Positions 27,588 to 36,364 of a stretch of 64,000 nt of DNA are shown here, in pieces. The number at the start of each line of letters is the position of its first letter. Position 1 is the first letter of the stretch. Origin of the DNA: an uncultured Acetatifactor sp. (GTDB lineage: Bacteria > Bacillota > Clostridia > Lachnospirales > Lachnospiraceae); the NCBI GenBank assembly GCA_910577665.1, contig CAJTOJ010000011.1, positions 1 to 64,000 on the forward strand, read 5' to 3'. Below the pieces are notes generated by a model. That model did not search any database and was not told where the DNA came from. It saw only the letters and a list, made by a program, of their open reading frames with translations. Both the position numbers and the translations under genes were made by a program.

Positions 27588-27678
27588 GGATCTGCCGGGA
27601 TGGGAGATCCCAGGAAAGCTTTAGGGAAGCTTTAAGGAAACACTGGAATAGAAAAGGGCAGGAAAGCCAGGAGGAAAG

Positions 27679-29016
27679 ATGTTGACGATCAGAATCAGTC
27701 CTTTAAGGGATATGGAAGAAGCGGATTGCAGTGCGCCGGATACGAAACGGATCCAGGAAGCTGTGGATACCTGTCATGCCCAGGGCGGCGGAAAGGTGGT
27801 GCTGGAGGCGGGCATATATGTGACAGGCACGATCCGGCTGAACAGTCATGTGACGCTCTGTCTGGAGAAAGATGCCCTGCTGCTGGGCAGTGGGGAGATA
27901 GAGGATTATCCGGACAATGAGGGCTGCTTTGTGGACGCGGTAGGGCACAGAAGAGGAAGGGCGCTTCTGTGCGCGGTGGATGCGGAGAATATCGGCCTGG
28001 AGGGAGAAGGAATCATTGATGGCCGGGGCGGTGAATTCCCACCGGAGCATCCCGGCCATGTCATACGTCCTTTCCTGGTCAGACTGGTGCGCTGCACAAA
28101 AGTGAGGATCAAGGGACTGGAACTCAGACAGTCGGCGGCCTGGTGCCTGCATTTACAGGAATGCCGGAAGGTGACGGTGGAGGAAGTGGGGATTACTAAC
28201 CGGTGCAATGGCAACAATGACGGGATCGATATCGACGGGTGCAGCCAGGTACATGTCAGAGACTGCCATCTTGACACAGGGGACGATGCCATATGCTTAA
28301 AAACCACAGGAAAGCAGCCTTGCGAGGAGATTCTGGTCACTGGATGCAAAGTGACGACAGGATGGGCAGCCTTTAAAATCGGGACGGAATCGGTGGGAGA
28401 TTTCCGGAAGATAGAGGTGGCGGACTGTGTGTTCTACGATGTGAAAGGATGCGGAATCAAGGTGGTACCTGTGGACGGCGGCAGTGTGGAGGAATTGTAT
28501 CTGCATGATATACAGATGAGGAACTGTACAGGGCCGGTATTTTTCAGCCAGGGGGAGCGGCTTAGGGAATATTTGGGCGAACAGAAGGAGAAGCCGGGCC
28601 GGATATCCCATGTGCGGCTGGAGAGGATCGCGGCCTGTGTGGTCTCTGCAAAAGGTAGCTTTTACCAGGGGAAGCCATGGGGGAATGCCCTGGGATGCGT
28701 GGTATTCTCCGGACTGGAACAACTGCCCATGGAGGACGTGGCGGTGAAGGATTGTGTCTTCCATATGCCGGGAGGGCTGGAGTTGTCCGGCTCTGCCCGG
28801 AATGATACAGCCGAGAGGGAAGAGATCATGACTCGGCAGGTTCCCGAAATGGGAGACCAGTACCCGGAGTTCCACCTGTTTGACCCACTGCCCTGCTGGG
28901 GGCTGTACCTGCGCCACATAAGGGGAATCCGGTGGGAAGGGGTGCAGATGACCTGCGGGGAGCCAGATGGAAGACCTATGACAGCAAAGGAGGATGCAAG
29001 CAATGTATGCGAATGA
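27679..29016 (+). CDS. GH28 family polygalacturonase-like glycoside hydrolase
   Basis: 445 residues, right-handed beta-helix, no signal peptide. Hydrolyses alpha-linked galacturonic acid or rhamnogalacturonan oligosaccharides. The catalytic acids are visible: Asp181 in GNNDGIDIDG and Asp202/Asp203 in DTGDDAICLKT; the GIKV motif (about 260) supplies the usual Lys. The GHG motif is absent and replaced by TGWAAFKIGTES. AGGAGG precedes the ATG. It follows the GH105 enzyme by 91 bases and overlaps the next gene, so is co-transcribed. Confidence 0.9.
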   Translation: MLTIRISPLRDMEEADCSAPDTKRIQEAVDTCHAQGGGKVVLEAGIYVTGTIRLNSHVTLCLEKDALLLGSGEIEDYPDNEGCFVDAVGHRRGRALLCAVDAENIGLEGEGIIDGRGGEFPPEHPGHVIRPFLVRLVRCTKVRIKGLELRQSAAWCLHLQECRKVTVEEVGITNRCNGNNDGIDIDGCSQVHVRDCHLDTGDDAICLKTTGKQPCEEILVTGCKVTTGWAAFKIGTESVGDFRKIEVADCVFYDVKGCGIKVVPVDGGSVEELYLHDIQMRNCTGPVFFSQGERLREYLGEQKEKPGRISHVRLERIAACVVSAKGSFYQGKPWGNALGCVVFSGLEQLPMEDVAVKDCVFHMPGGLELSGSARNDTAEREEIMTRQVPEMGDQYPEFHLFDPLPCWGLYLRHIRGIRWEGVQMTCGEPDGRPMTAKEDASNVCE

Positions 29017-31372
29017 CGCACAGGAGCTTTTTTATCAGTTTGACGATGAGCACAGGGAGGTCTGTTTTCATCGGTATGATATGCCCACACCGTGGATGAA
29101 TTATCTGTCAAACGGTACTTTTACTGCCATGATTTCCCATGCCGGGGGCGGGCTGGCTTTTTACAGATCGCCCCAGATCTTCCGTATCAACCATTACCGA
29201 TTTTTTCATCTGCCAACCGACCGGAGCGGCTTTTACACCTATATCAAAGACGGGGACAGGGTATGGTGCCCCACCAGTCAGCCAGTGACGGAAAAGCCGG
29301 ATGCATGGCACTCTTTCCACGGACTTGGATATACCAGATTTGAGGCAGAAAAGGATGGCCTTAGGGCAGTGGCTACTTATCTGGTGGGGAGGACGGAGAA
29401 TGCATTGATCTGGAAGCTGAAGTTTGGCAGTGACCGTGACAGAAGGATCGGATTATATCCTTTTGTGGAACTGGGAATGATGGAATTTATGCGGGAATTG
29501 CAATGGCAGTGCTACAACAAGCACCAGCTTGAGGTGTTCTGGATGAGGGAGGAGCAGGCCCTGGTGTACCGCTATGGAGTGGAAGACCAGCCGAAGCCGG
29601 AGGAGACACCGCTGATTTATTTTGCGGCGGATGTGCCGGTTCATTCCTTTGAGGGCGACCGGGACGAGTTCATCGGTCCCTACCGCAGCGAGGAAAATCC
29701 TGTAGGACTGGAACAGGATGCCCTTGGAAATTCTGTCTTGAAAGGCGGGGATCCATGTTTTGCCCTACAGATTCTGCTGGATCTGAAGGCGGGGGAAGAG
29801 AAGGAGATCCATATTTTCCTGGGTGCGGCCAGGACTCTGGGAGAGATAAAGAGAGCGCTTGCCGTATGCCGCGGGGAAGATTTTGCGGAGAAAGAGAAAA
29901 TACTGCTGAAGAGCCAGTGGGAAACATATCTGGGGCGATTCCAGTGCCAGGTGCCGGATGCGGAGACAGCCAGAATGGTCAATTGCTGGAATCCATACCA
30001 GGCACACCGCAATTTCCTCTTTTCCAGAAACCTGTCCTACTATGCCACGGGAACCTTCCGGGGAGTGGGATACCGGGATACGGCCCAGGATATCCTGGCC
30101 ATGGTACCTTTTGACATAGAGGTGTCCAAGGAGAAGACGAGACTGCTTCTGACCCAGCAGTACCAGGATGGTCATGTGAACCATTACTTTTTCCCGGTGG
30201 AAGGATATGAACCTGTCACCAGCATCCACTCGGATGATCATCTGTGGACCATCCTCACGGTGTGGCATATTGTCAGTGAGGAGGGATGTCTGGAGTTTTT
30301 GCAGGAGCAGGTCTCCTACTATGACGGCGGGACAGGCAGTATCTATGAGCATCTGCAGAAGGCGCTTACCTTTAGTGCGAATCATCTGGGGGAGAGAGGG
30401 TTTCCATTGATGCTGCGCTCAGACTGGAACGATGCCTTGTTCAAGGTATGCCGGGAAGGAAAAGGGGAGAGCATCTGGACGGCCATGCAGCTTGGTGTGG
30501 TGCTACGGAAGATGGAGGACATGGCCGGATGGATGGAAGATTCTGGGACAGGGCAGTTCTGCAGAAGGCTTTATGAACAGCAGAGGGAGCTGGTCAATAC
30601 GCTTGGCTGGGACGGCAGATGGTACCGCAGGGCCATCATGGACAACGGGGAATATGTGGGTACGGCAGAGAGCGCCGAGGCCCGGATCTGGCTGAATACC
30701 CAGACCTGGTCGGTATTGTCGGGAATGGGGGATGAGGAGAAGATCCGTAGCGCCATGGATGCGGTATATGAGACATTGAATACACCTTTGGGGATCAAGA
30801 AGATTGATCCGCCGATTGTCCATTTTCCAAGCCCGGAGGATCCCCTTACCAATTATAACCCTGGGACAGGGGAGAATGGCTCCGTGTTCTGTCATGCCAA
30901 TACCTGGGCCATTATTGCGGAATGTATACTGGGCAACGGGGACAGGGCCTATGAGTATTATCACCAGCTGCTTCCGGCAGTGGCGGCTGCAAAAGCAGGG
31001 ATCTGGCGTTATAAAGCAGAGCCTTATGTGTATGCCTCCAATATCTTCGGGCCGGACAGCCTGCGGTTCGGTCTGGCCAATGTCTCCTGGCTGACAGGTA
31101 CGGCCGCCTGGATGTATCTGGCGGTGAGCCAGTATATCCTGGGGGTACGGGCAGGGTATGAAGGACTGGTGGTGGATCCCTGCCTGCCAGGGGAATGGGA
31201 GCATGCCCATGTGACCAGAAAATTCCGCGAAGGTGTCTATGAAATCTCCATGGAGAAGGGGGAGGCATATGCCTTGTGGGTGGATGGCTGTTTCCTGGAA
31301 GGAAAACAGATTCCTTATGAACGGTTCGGGGCAGGCTGTCACGATGTAAAGGTGAAAATAGGACGGAGGTGA
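29003..31372 (+). CDS. GH94 family glycoside phosphorylase
   Basis: About 789 residues. GH94 enzymes split beta-linked disaccharides with phosphate, giving a sugar 1-phosphate and saving ATP. Signatures: GYRDTAQDILAM, LRSDWNDALFKV with Asp474 at the catalytic acid position, LNTQTWSVLSG and GENGSVFCHANTWAI in the phosphate region. ATG 29003 fits the AAGGAGG at 28987-28993 better than ATG 28994, and overlaps the GH28 stop by 14 bases. Known GH94 substrates are cellobiose, chitobiose, laminaribiose and cellobionate; in this pectin-like operon the acceptor and donor could be something else. Cytoplasmic. Confidence 0.9.
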   Translation: MYANDAQELFYQFDDEHREVCFHRYDMPTPWMNYLSNGTFTAMISHAGGGLAFYRSPQIFRINHYRFFHLPTDRSGFYTYIKDGDRVWCPTSQPVTEKPDAWHSFHGLGYTRFEAEKDGLRAVATYLVGRTENALIWKLKFGSDRDRRIGLYPFVELGMMEFMRELQWQCYNKHQLEVFWMREEQALVYRYGVEDQPKPEETPLIYFAADVPVHSFEGDRDEFIGPYRSEENPVGLEQDALGNSVLKGGDPCFALQILLDLKAGEEKEIHIFLGAARTLGEIKRALAVCRGEDFAEKEKILLKSQWETYLGRFQCQVPDAETARMVNCWNPYQAHRNFLFSRNLSYYATGTFRGVGYRDTAQDILAMVPFDIEVSKEKTRLLLTQQYQDGHVNHYFFPVEGYEPVTSIHSDDHLWTILTVWHIVSEEGCLEFLQEQVSYYDGGTGSIYEHLQKALTFSANHLGERGFPLMLRSDWNDALFKVCREGKGESIWTAMQLGVVLRKMEDMAGWMEDSGTGQFCRRLYEQQRELVNTLGWDGRWYRRAIMDNGEYVGTAESAEARIWLNTQTWSVLSGMGDEEKIRSAMDAVYETLNTPLGIKKIDPPIVHFPSPEDPLTNYNPGTGENGSVFCHANTWAIIAECILGNGDRAYEYYHQLLPAVAAAKAGIWRYKAEPYVYASNIFGPDSLRFGLANVSWLTGTAAWMYLAVSQYILGVRAGYEGLVVDPCLPGEWEHAHVTRKFREGVYEISMEKGEAYALWVDGCFLEGKQIPYERFGAGCHDVKVKIGRR

Positions 31373-31380
31373 GGGAAGGG

Positions 31381-32526
31381 ATGCTGGAACATTTTCGGAA
31401 ATGCGTGGAGGTGCAAAAGGAGGCAGAAATTGTCTACCTGGGAGGTTCGATCACCGAGGGACAGGGTGTGGAGGATAAGCGTCTGTGCTGGCAGGGGCTG
31501 TTACAGAGTGAACTGGAGAGAGCCTGGCCGCATTGTGTTTTCAAGGCCCGCAATGCCGGGATCGGCGGCACGGATTCCCGGTTCGGGGCGTTCCGTATGG
31601 AGCGGGATGTGCTGGGTGCAAGACCGGATCTGCTATTCGTGGAATTCGCCGTGAATGACTATACCCGACCGGCAGACGAGATAAGGGAATCCCTGGAAGC
31701 CATTCTCTGGAAACTGTGGCGGAGAGTGCCGGAATGCGATGTGGTATTTGTGCTCACTGCCACTGGGAAGATGATGGAGGAAAACACTGGCAGGGTGCCG
31801 GAATCGGTGCAGGTACACAGGGAAGTGGCCAGACAGTTCGGGCTGCCCTGGGTGAATGTGGGATCCGGACTGTTTGGGAAGATGCAGCTTCAAGGACTTA
31901 CCCTTAAGGATGTCCTGCCCGATGGGGTGCATCCAAACCGTGCCGGGTATCGGATTTATTTTGAAGAGGTATGGGAGTTTCTACAGAAAGTCCTGTCAGA
32001 AGGAAAGGGAAAGACGGATCCGGCCAGGGAGCCGGAGAACAGCCTGGAGGAATACAGGGAAGAGTATTCTGGAGGACGCATGGAAAAAGTCCGGGCGTAT
32101 ATTCTGGGTAACCGGCCGGGGAGCGTGGGGGAAAACAGATACACGGACTGCCAGATGGTACCGGCCGCCCAGGCGGCTCTGCAGGGATTTGTCACGGAGC
32201 ATATCGCTATGTGCGGAAGATACGGAAGCTATGTGAGCAGTTGCAGGCCCGGGGATGGACTGGAGTTTGTGTTTCAAGGGGATAAGATCGGATTGTTTTA
32301 TATGATCTCCTGTGACGGCGGCATCATGGAGTGGTCACTGGACGGGGGAGCGTATGAGGCGCTTCCCGCCTGGGACGCCTACGCCCGCTCTTTTGACCGG
32401 GGAAGTGCAAGAATGCTGGCGCAGGATCTGGAACCGGGGGAACACCGGCTGCGGATCCGAGTGGCCCAGGGACGAACAGAGGGGTCTGAGGGGAATTTTG
32501 TGCGGATCGGGGATTTCCTGGTGTGA
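31381..32526 (+). CDS. SGNH/GDSL hydrolase, probable carbohydrate esterase
   Basis: 381 residues, cytoplasmic. SGNH residues: Ser23 in YLGGSITEGQG, Gly in GIGGTDSRFG, Asn92 in EFAVND, and Asp181/His184 in PDGVHPNRAGY. About 200-381 is an extra beta-rich domain, probably carbohydrate-binding (VFQGDKIGLFYMISCDGGIM). This type often removes acetyl groups from plant polysaccharide fragments. It begins 8 bases after the GH94 stop; ATG 31381 is preferred to a GTG at 31369 on ribosome-site spacing. Last gene of the operon. Confidence 0.85.
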   Translation: MLEHFRKCVEVQKEAEIVYLGGSITEGQGVEDKRLCWQGLLQSELERAWPHCVFKARNAGIGGTDSRFGAFRMERDVLGARPDLLFVEFAVNDYTRPADEIRESLEAILWKLWRRVPECDVVFVLTATGKMMEENTGRVPESVQVHREVARQFGLPWVNVGSGLFGKMQLQGLTLKDVLPDGVHPNRAGYRIYFEEVWEFLQKVLSEGKGKTDPAREPENSLEEYREEYSGGRMEKVRAYILGNRPGSVGENRYTDCQMVPAAQAALQGFVTEHIAMCGRYGSYVSSCRPGDGLEFVFQGDKIGLFYMISCDGGIMEWSLDGGAYEALPAWDAYARSFDRGSARMLAQDLEPGEHRLRIRVAQGRTEGSEGNFVRIGDFLV

Positions 32527-32554
32527 GAAGCAGTGCACTTGCCCGCACTGCTTC
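32527..32554 (+). terminator. Hairpin at the end of the first carbohydrate operon
   Basis: GAAGCAGTGC (32527-32536), 8-base loop, GCACTGCTTC (32545-32554), one base after the esterase stop. No T-run follows, so it may protect the 3' end rather than terminate by itself. Confidence 0.5.
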
Positions 32555-32632
32555 CGGCAGGCTGGTATAGATGCCGGAAGGGGAAAAATCTGGAAGTAAG
32601 CTTTCAATGCCAGGTCTGCAGTCTGGTATGCG

Positions 32633-33550
32633 TCAGGCCTGTTGGATAATAGGTGAAAGAAGGGGCAAATTGACCTCCGAAAGCCCGGCTTTCAACATTT
32701 CCAGCAATCGTTCAGCAATAGGTGTAAAAACTTGATATTTTTTCCATATTAGATATATTTTTGTTTCAAGTTTAGGGGTAAGAGGGCGGAAAATAAGCCC
32801 ACTATCGGGGCTTGTATCAATTAAATGCTCAAAAGTGAAAAGATAACCCAGCCCCTCTTTCACAAAAAGCGATCCGTTATATGATAGACGAAACGACCCT
32901 TCAAGGTGCAATTTATCCATGTTATTGCCGCACCATTTGGAAATATCATTGTTCCATCCCTGTTCGGAACAAAAAAGAGGAAGTCCGAATAAGTCATCCG
33001 CGCAGATGGAGTCTTTTTCTGCCAATGGACAGTCCTTTGGCATGACAACACCCCATAGATCAGCATAGGGAAAGGTTAAATAATGATATTTTGCAGTATT
33101 GGGTTCCTGCGCCAGAACGGCAAAGTCAATGATACCTTTATCCAGTTTTTCTGTAACCTGTTCCGTGTCGCCGCTGGTAATATGATAATGTAGATTAGGG
33201 TAAGACTCTTTGAATCTTCTGATTGTGGCGGCGAGGTATCTGATCTGGTAAGATTCCGCCAAGCCGAAGTAAACATCGCCGCCCAAGACATCATCTAAAG
33301 CAAGAAATTCAGTTGTGATTTTGTCAGCCATTTTTATCAAGTCTTCCGCACGTTTCCGCAGTAAAATCCCTTCTTCCGTAAGCTGTATGCTAAAACTGTG
33401 GCGCATAAACAGTTTTTTCCCGAGTTCGTCTTCAAGTGCTTTTAACTGCTTGGAGAGAGTAGGCTGTGTGACGTGAAGCAGTTCTGCCGCACGGGTTATA
33501 TTCTCTTCCCTTGCCACGGCAAGAAAATATCTCATAGTTCGCAGCTCCAT
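32633..33550 (-). CDS. LysR family transcriptional regulator
   Basis: 305 residues. N-terminal winged helix-turn-helix (MRYFLAVAREENITRAAELL, VTQPTLSKQLKALEDELGKK) and a C-terminal effector-binding domain with two alpha/beta lobes. The nucleotide composition is visibly richer in A and T than the genes on either side, which hints at separate ancestry. Its usual divergent target is missing: upstream there is only an AT-rich control region and a decayed small gene. Effector unknown. TCCTCC complement (ribosome site) lies 6 bases before the start. Confidence 0.92.
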   Translation of the reverse strand: MELRTMRYFLAVAREENITRAAELLHVTQPTLSKQLKALEDELGKKLFMRHSFSIQLTEEGILLRKRAEDLIKMADKITTEFLALDDVLGGDVYFGLAESYQIRYLAATIRRFKESYPNLHYHITSGDTEQVTEKLDKGIIDFAVLAQEPNTAKYHYLTFPYADLWGVVMPKDCPLAEKDSICADDLFGLPLFCSEQGWNNDISKWCGNNMDKLHLEGSFRLSYNGSLFVKEGLGYLFTFEHLIDTSPDSGLIFRPLTPKLETKIYLIWKKYQVFTPIAERLLEMLKAGLSEVNLPLLSPIIQQA

Positions 33551-33665
33551 ATTGTCCTCCTGTGATATTCCTAAAATTTATATCATAATATAAATTATAG
33601 CCATTAGAAAAATAAAAGTCAAGAAAATATAATACAGACATAGCAGGAAGGGAGGCGGCCATACG

Positions 33666-33818
33666 GATGATTTGGTTCAGAATCTAAAGGATGCAGACTG
33701 TAGCGCCCAGACCATTGAGAAGGTTTGCAGACTGTATGGTAACGGTCAGGTCCAGGATGCGATTAAAACACTGCGGAAACACCGTAGCTGCCTGATTGAA
33801 AGTTGGGAGAGGCTGTAA
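33666..33818 (+). pseudogene. Remnant of a small conserved clostridial protein
   Basis: A 50-codon frame reads DDLVQNLKDADCSAQTIEKV, CRLYGNGQVQDAIKTLRKHR, then SCLIESWERL and a stop. This resembles, from memory, small proteins (about 70 residues) often found beside LysR or MerR regulators in Clostridia, which start M..N.DLVQNLKDAGC and continue well past the HR motif. Here there is no ATG: the well placed GGAAGGGAGG upstream leads to an ATG in another frame that stops after five codons. The C-terminus also departs from the family. I read it as a frameshifted, truncated relic. Confidence 0.5.
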
Positions 33819-33906
33819 AGGAGAGGGGACCGTCTTGCATTTTCCCGGTCAAGTGGTATAATGGGGGACGTGGAAAAGAGATTGCATATGGGAAGGGGAA
33901 TCTGTC

Positions 33907-34146
33907 ATGCGCAAGATGGAATTTAAGATGGAGCGGCCAGGACTTTTGGAGACCGGGCAGACGGTGACGGTGACGGAGGGACTGCTTCCCAGCAATTACT
34001 ATTATATCATAGACCCTGCACTGGCCATGTCGGCTAACATTCCGTTCCGGGACAGGCTCATAAGCCGGGAGGGTGTGGTATCTGGCATTGTGGAGAATGC
34101 CAGAGGCTATTATGTGACGGTAGAGTTTGATGAGCCGGAGAGGTAA
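33907..34146 (+). CDS. Small conserved protein of unknown function
   Basis: 79 residues, possibly starting six codons further in. Reads FKMERPGLLETGQTVTVTEG, then LLPSNYYYIIDPALAMSANI and VVSGIVENARGYYVTVEFDE. The alternating pattern suggests a small beta-barrel. No signal peptide. A GAAGGGGAA ribosome site lies upstream. No function can be assigned; the next gene, ridA, is 143 bases downstream. Confidence 0.65.
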   Translation: MRKMEFKMERPGLLETGQTVTVTEGLLPSNYYYIIDPALAMSANIPFRDRLISREGVVSGIVENARGYYVTVEFDEPER

Positions 34147-34289
34147 TGGCCTGGGAGGCACCTGGCCTGCCTGGGTATTGCACAACGAGATCCTGTGTAA
34201 ATCGTCAAAAATACAGTAGCAAATTTTGGCCTGACTTGTCCGGGCCGGGAAATGATGTGCAGAATGCAGCAGACAGAAAGGAGAAAAAC

Positions 34290-34664
34290 ATGTTACAGAA
34301 AGTATTCACAGACAAAGCACCTGCGGCCATAGGTCCTTATTCACAGGGGATCCTGGTAAACGGAATGCTCTTTGCATCCGGACAGATCCCCATCAATCCT
34401 GCCACAGGGGAGATTGAGGGGGCAGACATCATGGCCCAGGCCCAGCAGGTCATGAAAAACGTGGGGGCGATCCTTGCAGAGGCTGGCACGGATTACACAA
34501 AAGTGGTGAAGACTACCTGCTTTTTGGCTGACATGGGAGATTTCGCCGCTTTCAATGAAGTGTATGCCCGGTATTTCACAGAGAAGCCGGCCAGGAGCTG
34601 TGTGGCGGTGAAGACATTGCCCAAGAATGTTCTCTGTGAGGTGGAGGTCATAGCGGCAGTATAA
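34290..34664 (+). CDS. ridA: RidA family enamine/imine deaminase
   Basis: 124 residues, exactly family length. Hydrolyses reactive enamine and imine intermediates such as 2-aminoacrylate, protecting PLP enzymes. Conserved motifs: AAIGPYSQGILVNGMLFASG, TGEIEGADIMAQAQQVMKN and ARSCVAVKTLPKNVLCEVEV, including the Arg that binds the carboxylate. AAAGGAG sits 6 bases before ATG 34290; the frame is open upstream but the extra part is not homologous. Monocistronic, with a terminator downstream. Confidence 0.93.
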   Translation: MLQKVFTDKAPAAIGPYSQGILVNGMLFASGQIPINPATGEIEGADIMAQAQQVMKNVGAILAEAGTDYTKVVKTTCFLADMGDFAAFNEVYARYFTEKPARSCVAVKTLPKNVLCEVEVIAAV

Positions 34665-34798
34665 AAGCAGGGATCTGCAGCCGGGCAGCAATGTGCTGCC
34701 TGGAGGGGAACAGGAAGATGGCGGCGGATCCTGTAGCAGGGTAAAACGAAATGAATCAGTGATGTGAATCATAGAAAAATGACTTAAATAGGAACGGG

Positions 34799-34827
34799 AA
34801 GCGCCGCTTGTGAAAAGCGGCGCTTTT
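34799..34827 (+). terminator. Rho-independent terminator after ridA
   Basis: AAGCGCCGCTT (34799-34809), GTGAA loop, AAGCGGCGCTT (34815-34825), ending in TTTT. Confidence 0.88.
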
Positions 34828-34892
34828 GGCGGCGAAGGGAAAAGAGAAAGCCGGGAAGGCAGGAAGAAAAAGAAGGAGATACAGAGATAATC

Positions 34893-35396
34893 ATGGGAGA
34901 TAATATAGTGTTGATCGGTATGCCCGGTGTGGGTAAGAGTACGGTGGGCGTGGTGCTGGCCAAAAGGCTTGGATATGGTTTTGTGGACTCTGACCTGGTG
35001 ATCCAGGACAGGTACGGGAAGCTGCTCCACGAACTGATTGAAGAGAGTGGCGTGGAGGGCTTCTGGGAGATAGAGAATGCGGTAAATGCCTCCCTGACCC
35101 CCAGAAGGAGTGTGATTGCCACTGGGGGAAGTGTGATTTATGGCAGGGAGGCCATGGAGCATCTGCGTGGAATCGGAAGGGTGGTCTATCTGCACCTGCC
35201 CTGTGAGGAAGTGGCGGAACGTCTGGGGGATCTGAATGCCCGGGGCGTGACCCTGCATCCTGGCCAGACCCTGGAGGAACTGTACCAGGAACGTACGCCC
35301 CTCTATGAGAAATATGCCCATGTGACTGTGGAATGCAGCGGGAAACAGCTTAGGGATGTGGCGGCAGAGGTAGCGCGGGTGGGGGTGTGCCCATGA
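34893..35396 (+). CDS. Shikimate kinase-like P-loop protein
   Basis: 167 residues. Walker A GMPGVGKST (about 8-16), DSD motif at 33-35 and the lid-region QERTPLYEKYA are as in AroK/AroL, which phosphorylate shikimate. Two shikimate-site features differ: the FR of the FRxxE motif is FW here (EGFWEIENA), and the GGG loop is GGS (ATGGSVIYG). Many clostridial genomes carry this variant; whether it uses shikimate is open. AAGGAG precedes the ATG. The stop overlaps the EamA start by four bases (ATGA), so the two are translationally coupled. Confidence 0.75.
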   Translation: MGDNIVLIGMPGVGKSTVGVVLAKRLGYGFVDSDLVIQDRYGKLLHELIEESGVEGFWEIENAVNASLTPRRSVIATGGSVIYGREAMEHLRGIGRVVYLHLPCEEVAERLGDLNARGVTLHPGQTLEELYQERTPLYEKYAHVTVECSGKQLRDVAAEVARVGVCP

Positions 35397-36355
35397 AAGG
35401 TACAAATGAAAAGGCAAGACACAGCATGTTGCTGTTGCTGACAGCTTTCATCTGGGGGCTGGCCTTTGTATCCCAGAGCAAGGGCATGGACTATATGCAT
35501 CCCTTTACCTTTAACGGGGTACGTGCGCTGATCGGCGCCCTTTCCCTGCTGTGCTATCTTGGGGTAGACAGGTGGATAAAGGGCAGGGCAAGGAAAAGGG
35601 GAGGAGAAACGAAAAGAGAAAGGAAAAGGGCAGACAAATCCCTGGACATCCGGGCAGGGCTATGGTGCGGCCTTGCGCTGACTGTGGCCAGCACCCTGCA
35701 GCAGTTCGGCATCAAGTATACCACGGTGGGCAAAGCTGGGTTTATCACGACCTTATACATTATCTTCGTACCCATCGGCGGGATCTTCCTTAGAAAGAAG
35801 GTTCCCGGTATTACCTGGGTAAGCGCCGGGATGGCAGCAGCGGGGATGTACCTGCTGTGTATGCAGGAGAGCCTGGTGCTGGGAAGCGGGGATATCCTGG
35901 TATTTTTGTGTGCCATTGTGTTTACCGTCCACATCATGCTGGTGGATCATTTTTCTCCGAAAACGGACGGCGTGGTGGTGTCCTGCATTCAGTTTACAGT
36001 CTGCGGGATCCTGTGCAGCATAGGAGCGCTGATCTGGGGCCATCCTACCTGGATACAGCTCTGGGAGGGCCGGGGAACCCTGCTCTATGCCGGGGTCCTA
36101 AGCTGCGGAGTGGCGTATACCCTGCAGGTAATCGGACAGAAGGGGGTGAACCCCACGGCGGCGGCCCTGCTCCTTAGCCTGGAGTCCGTGTTTGCCACCC
36201 TGGCAGGCTGGATTGCCTACCGCATCGGATTCCTGGGGACAGACCAGACCATGACCGGCAGACAGATTGCAGGATGTGTGCTGGTATTCACTGCCGTGAT
36301 TCTGGTACAGCTTCCCGGAAGGCTGTTCCGAAGACGGGGAAGCCGTACAATATAG
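35393..36355 (+). CDS. EamA/DMT family transporter
   Basis: 320 residues with ten hydrophobic segments in two EamA repeats: HSMLLLLTAFIWGLAFVSQS at the start and, in the second half, GVLSCGVAYTLQVIGQKGVN and AALLLSLESVFATLAGWIAY. A strongly basic loop (about 63-82, KGRARKRGGETKRERKRA) sits after the second helix. Exports or imports small metabolites, substrate unknown. The start overlaps the stop of the kinase-like gene by four bases. Confidence 0.9.
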   Translation: MKGTNEKARHSMLLLLTAFIWGLAFVSQSKGMDYMHPFTFNGVRALIGALSLLCYLGVDRWIKGRARKRGGETKRERKRADKSLDIRAGLWCGLALTVASTLQQFGIKYTTVGKAGFITTLYIIFVPIGGIFLRKKVPGITWVSAGMAAAGMYLLCMQESLVLGSGDILVFLCAIVFTVHIMLVDHFSPKTDGVVVSCIQFTVCGILCSIGALIWGHPTWIQLWEGRGTLLYAGVLSCGVAYTLQVIGQKGVNPTAAALLLSLESVFATLAGWIAYRIGFLGTDQTMTGRQIAGCVLVFTAVILVQLPGRLFRRRGSRTI

Positions 36356-36364
36356 CTGGGACGG

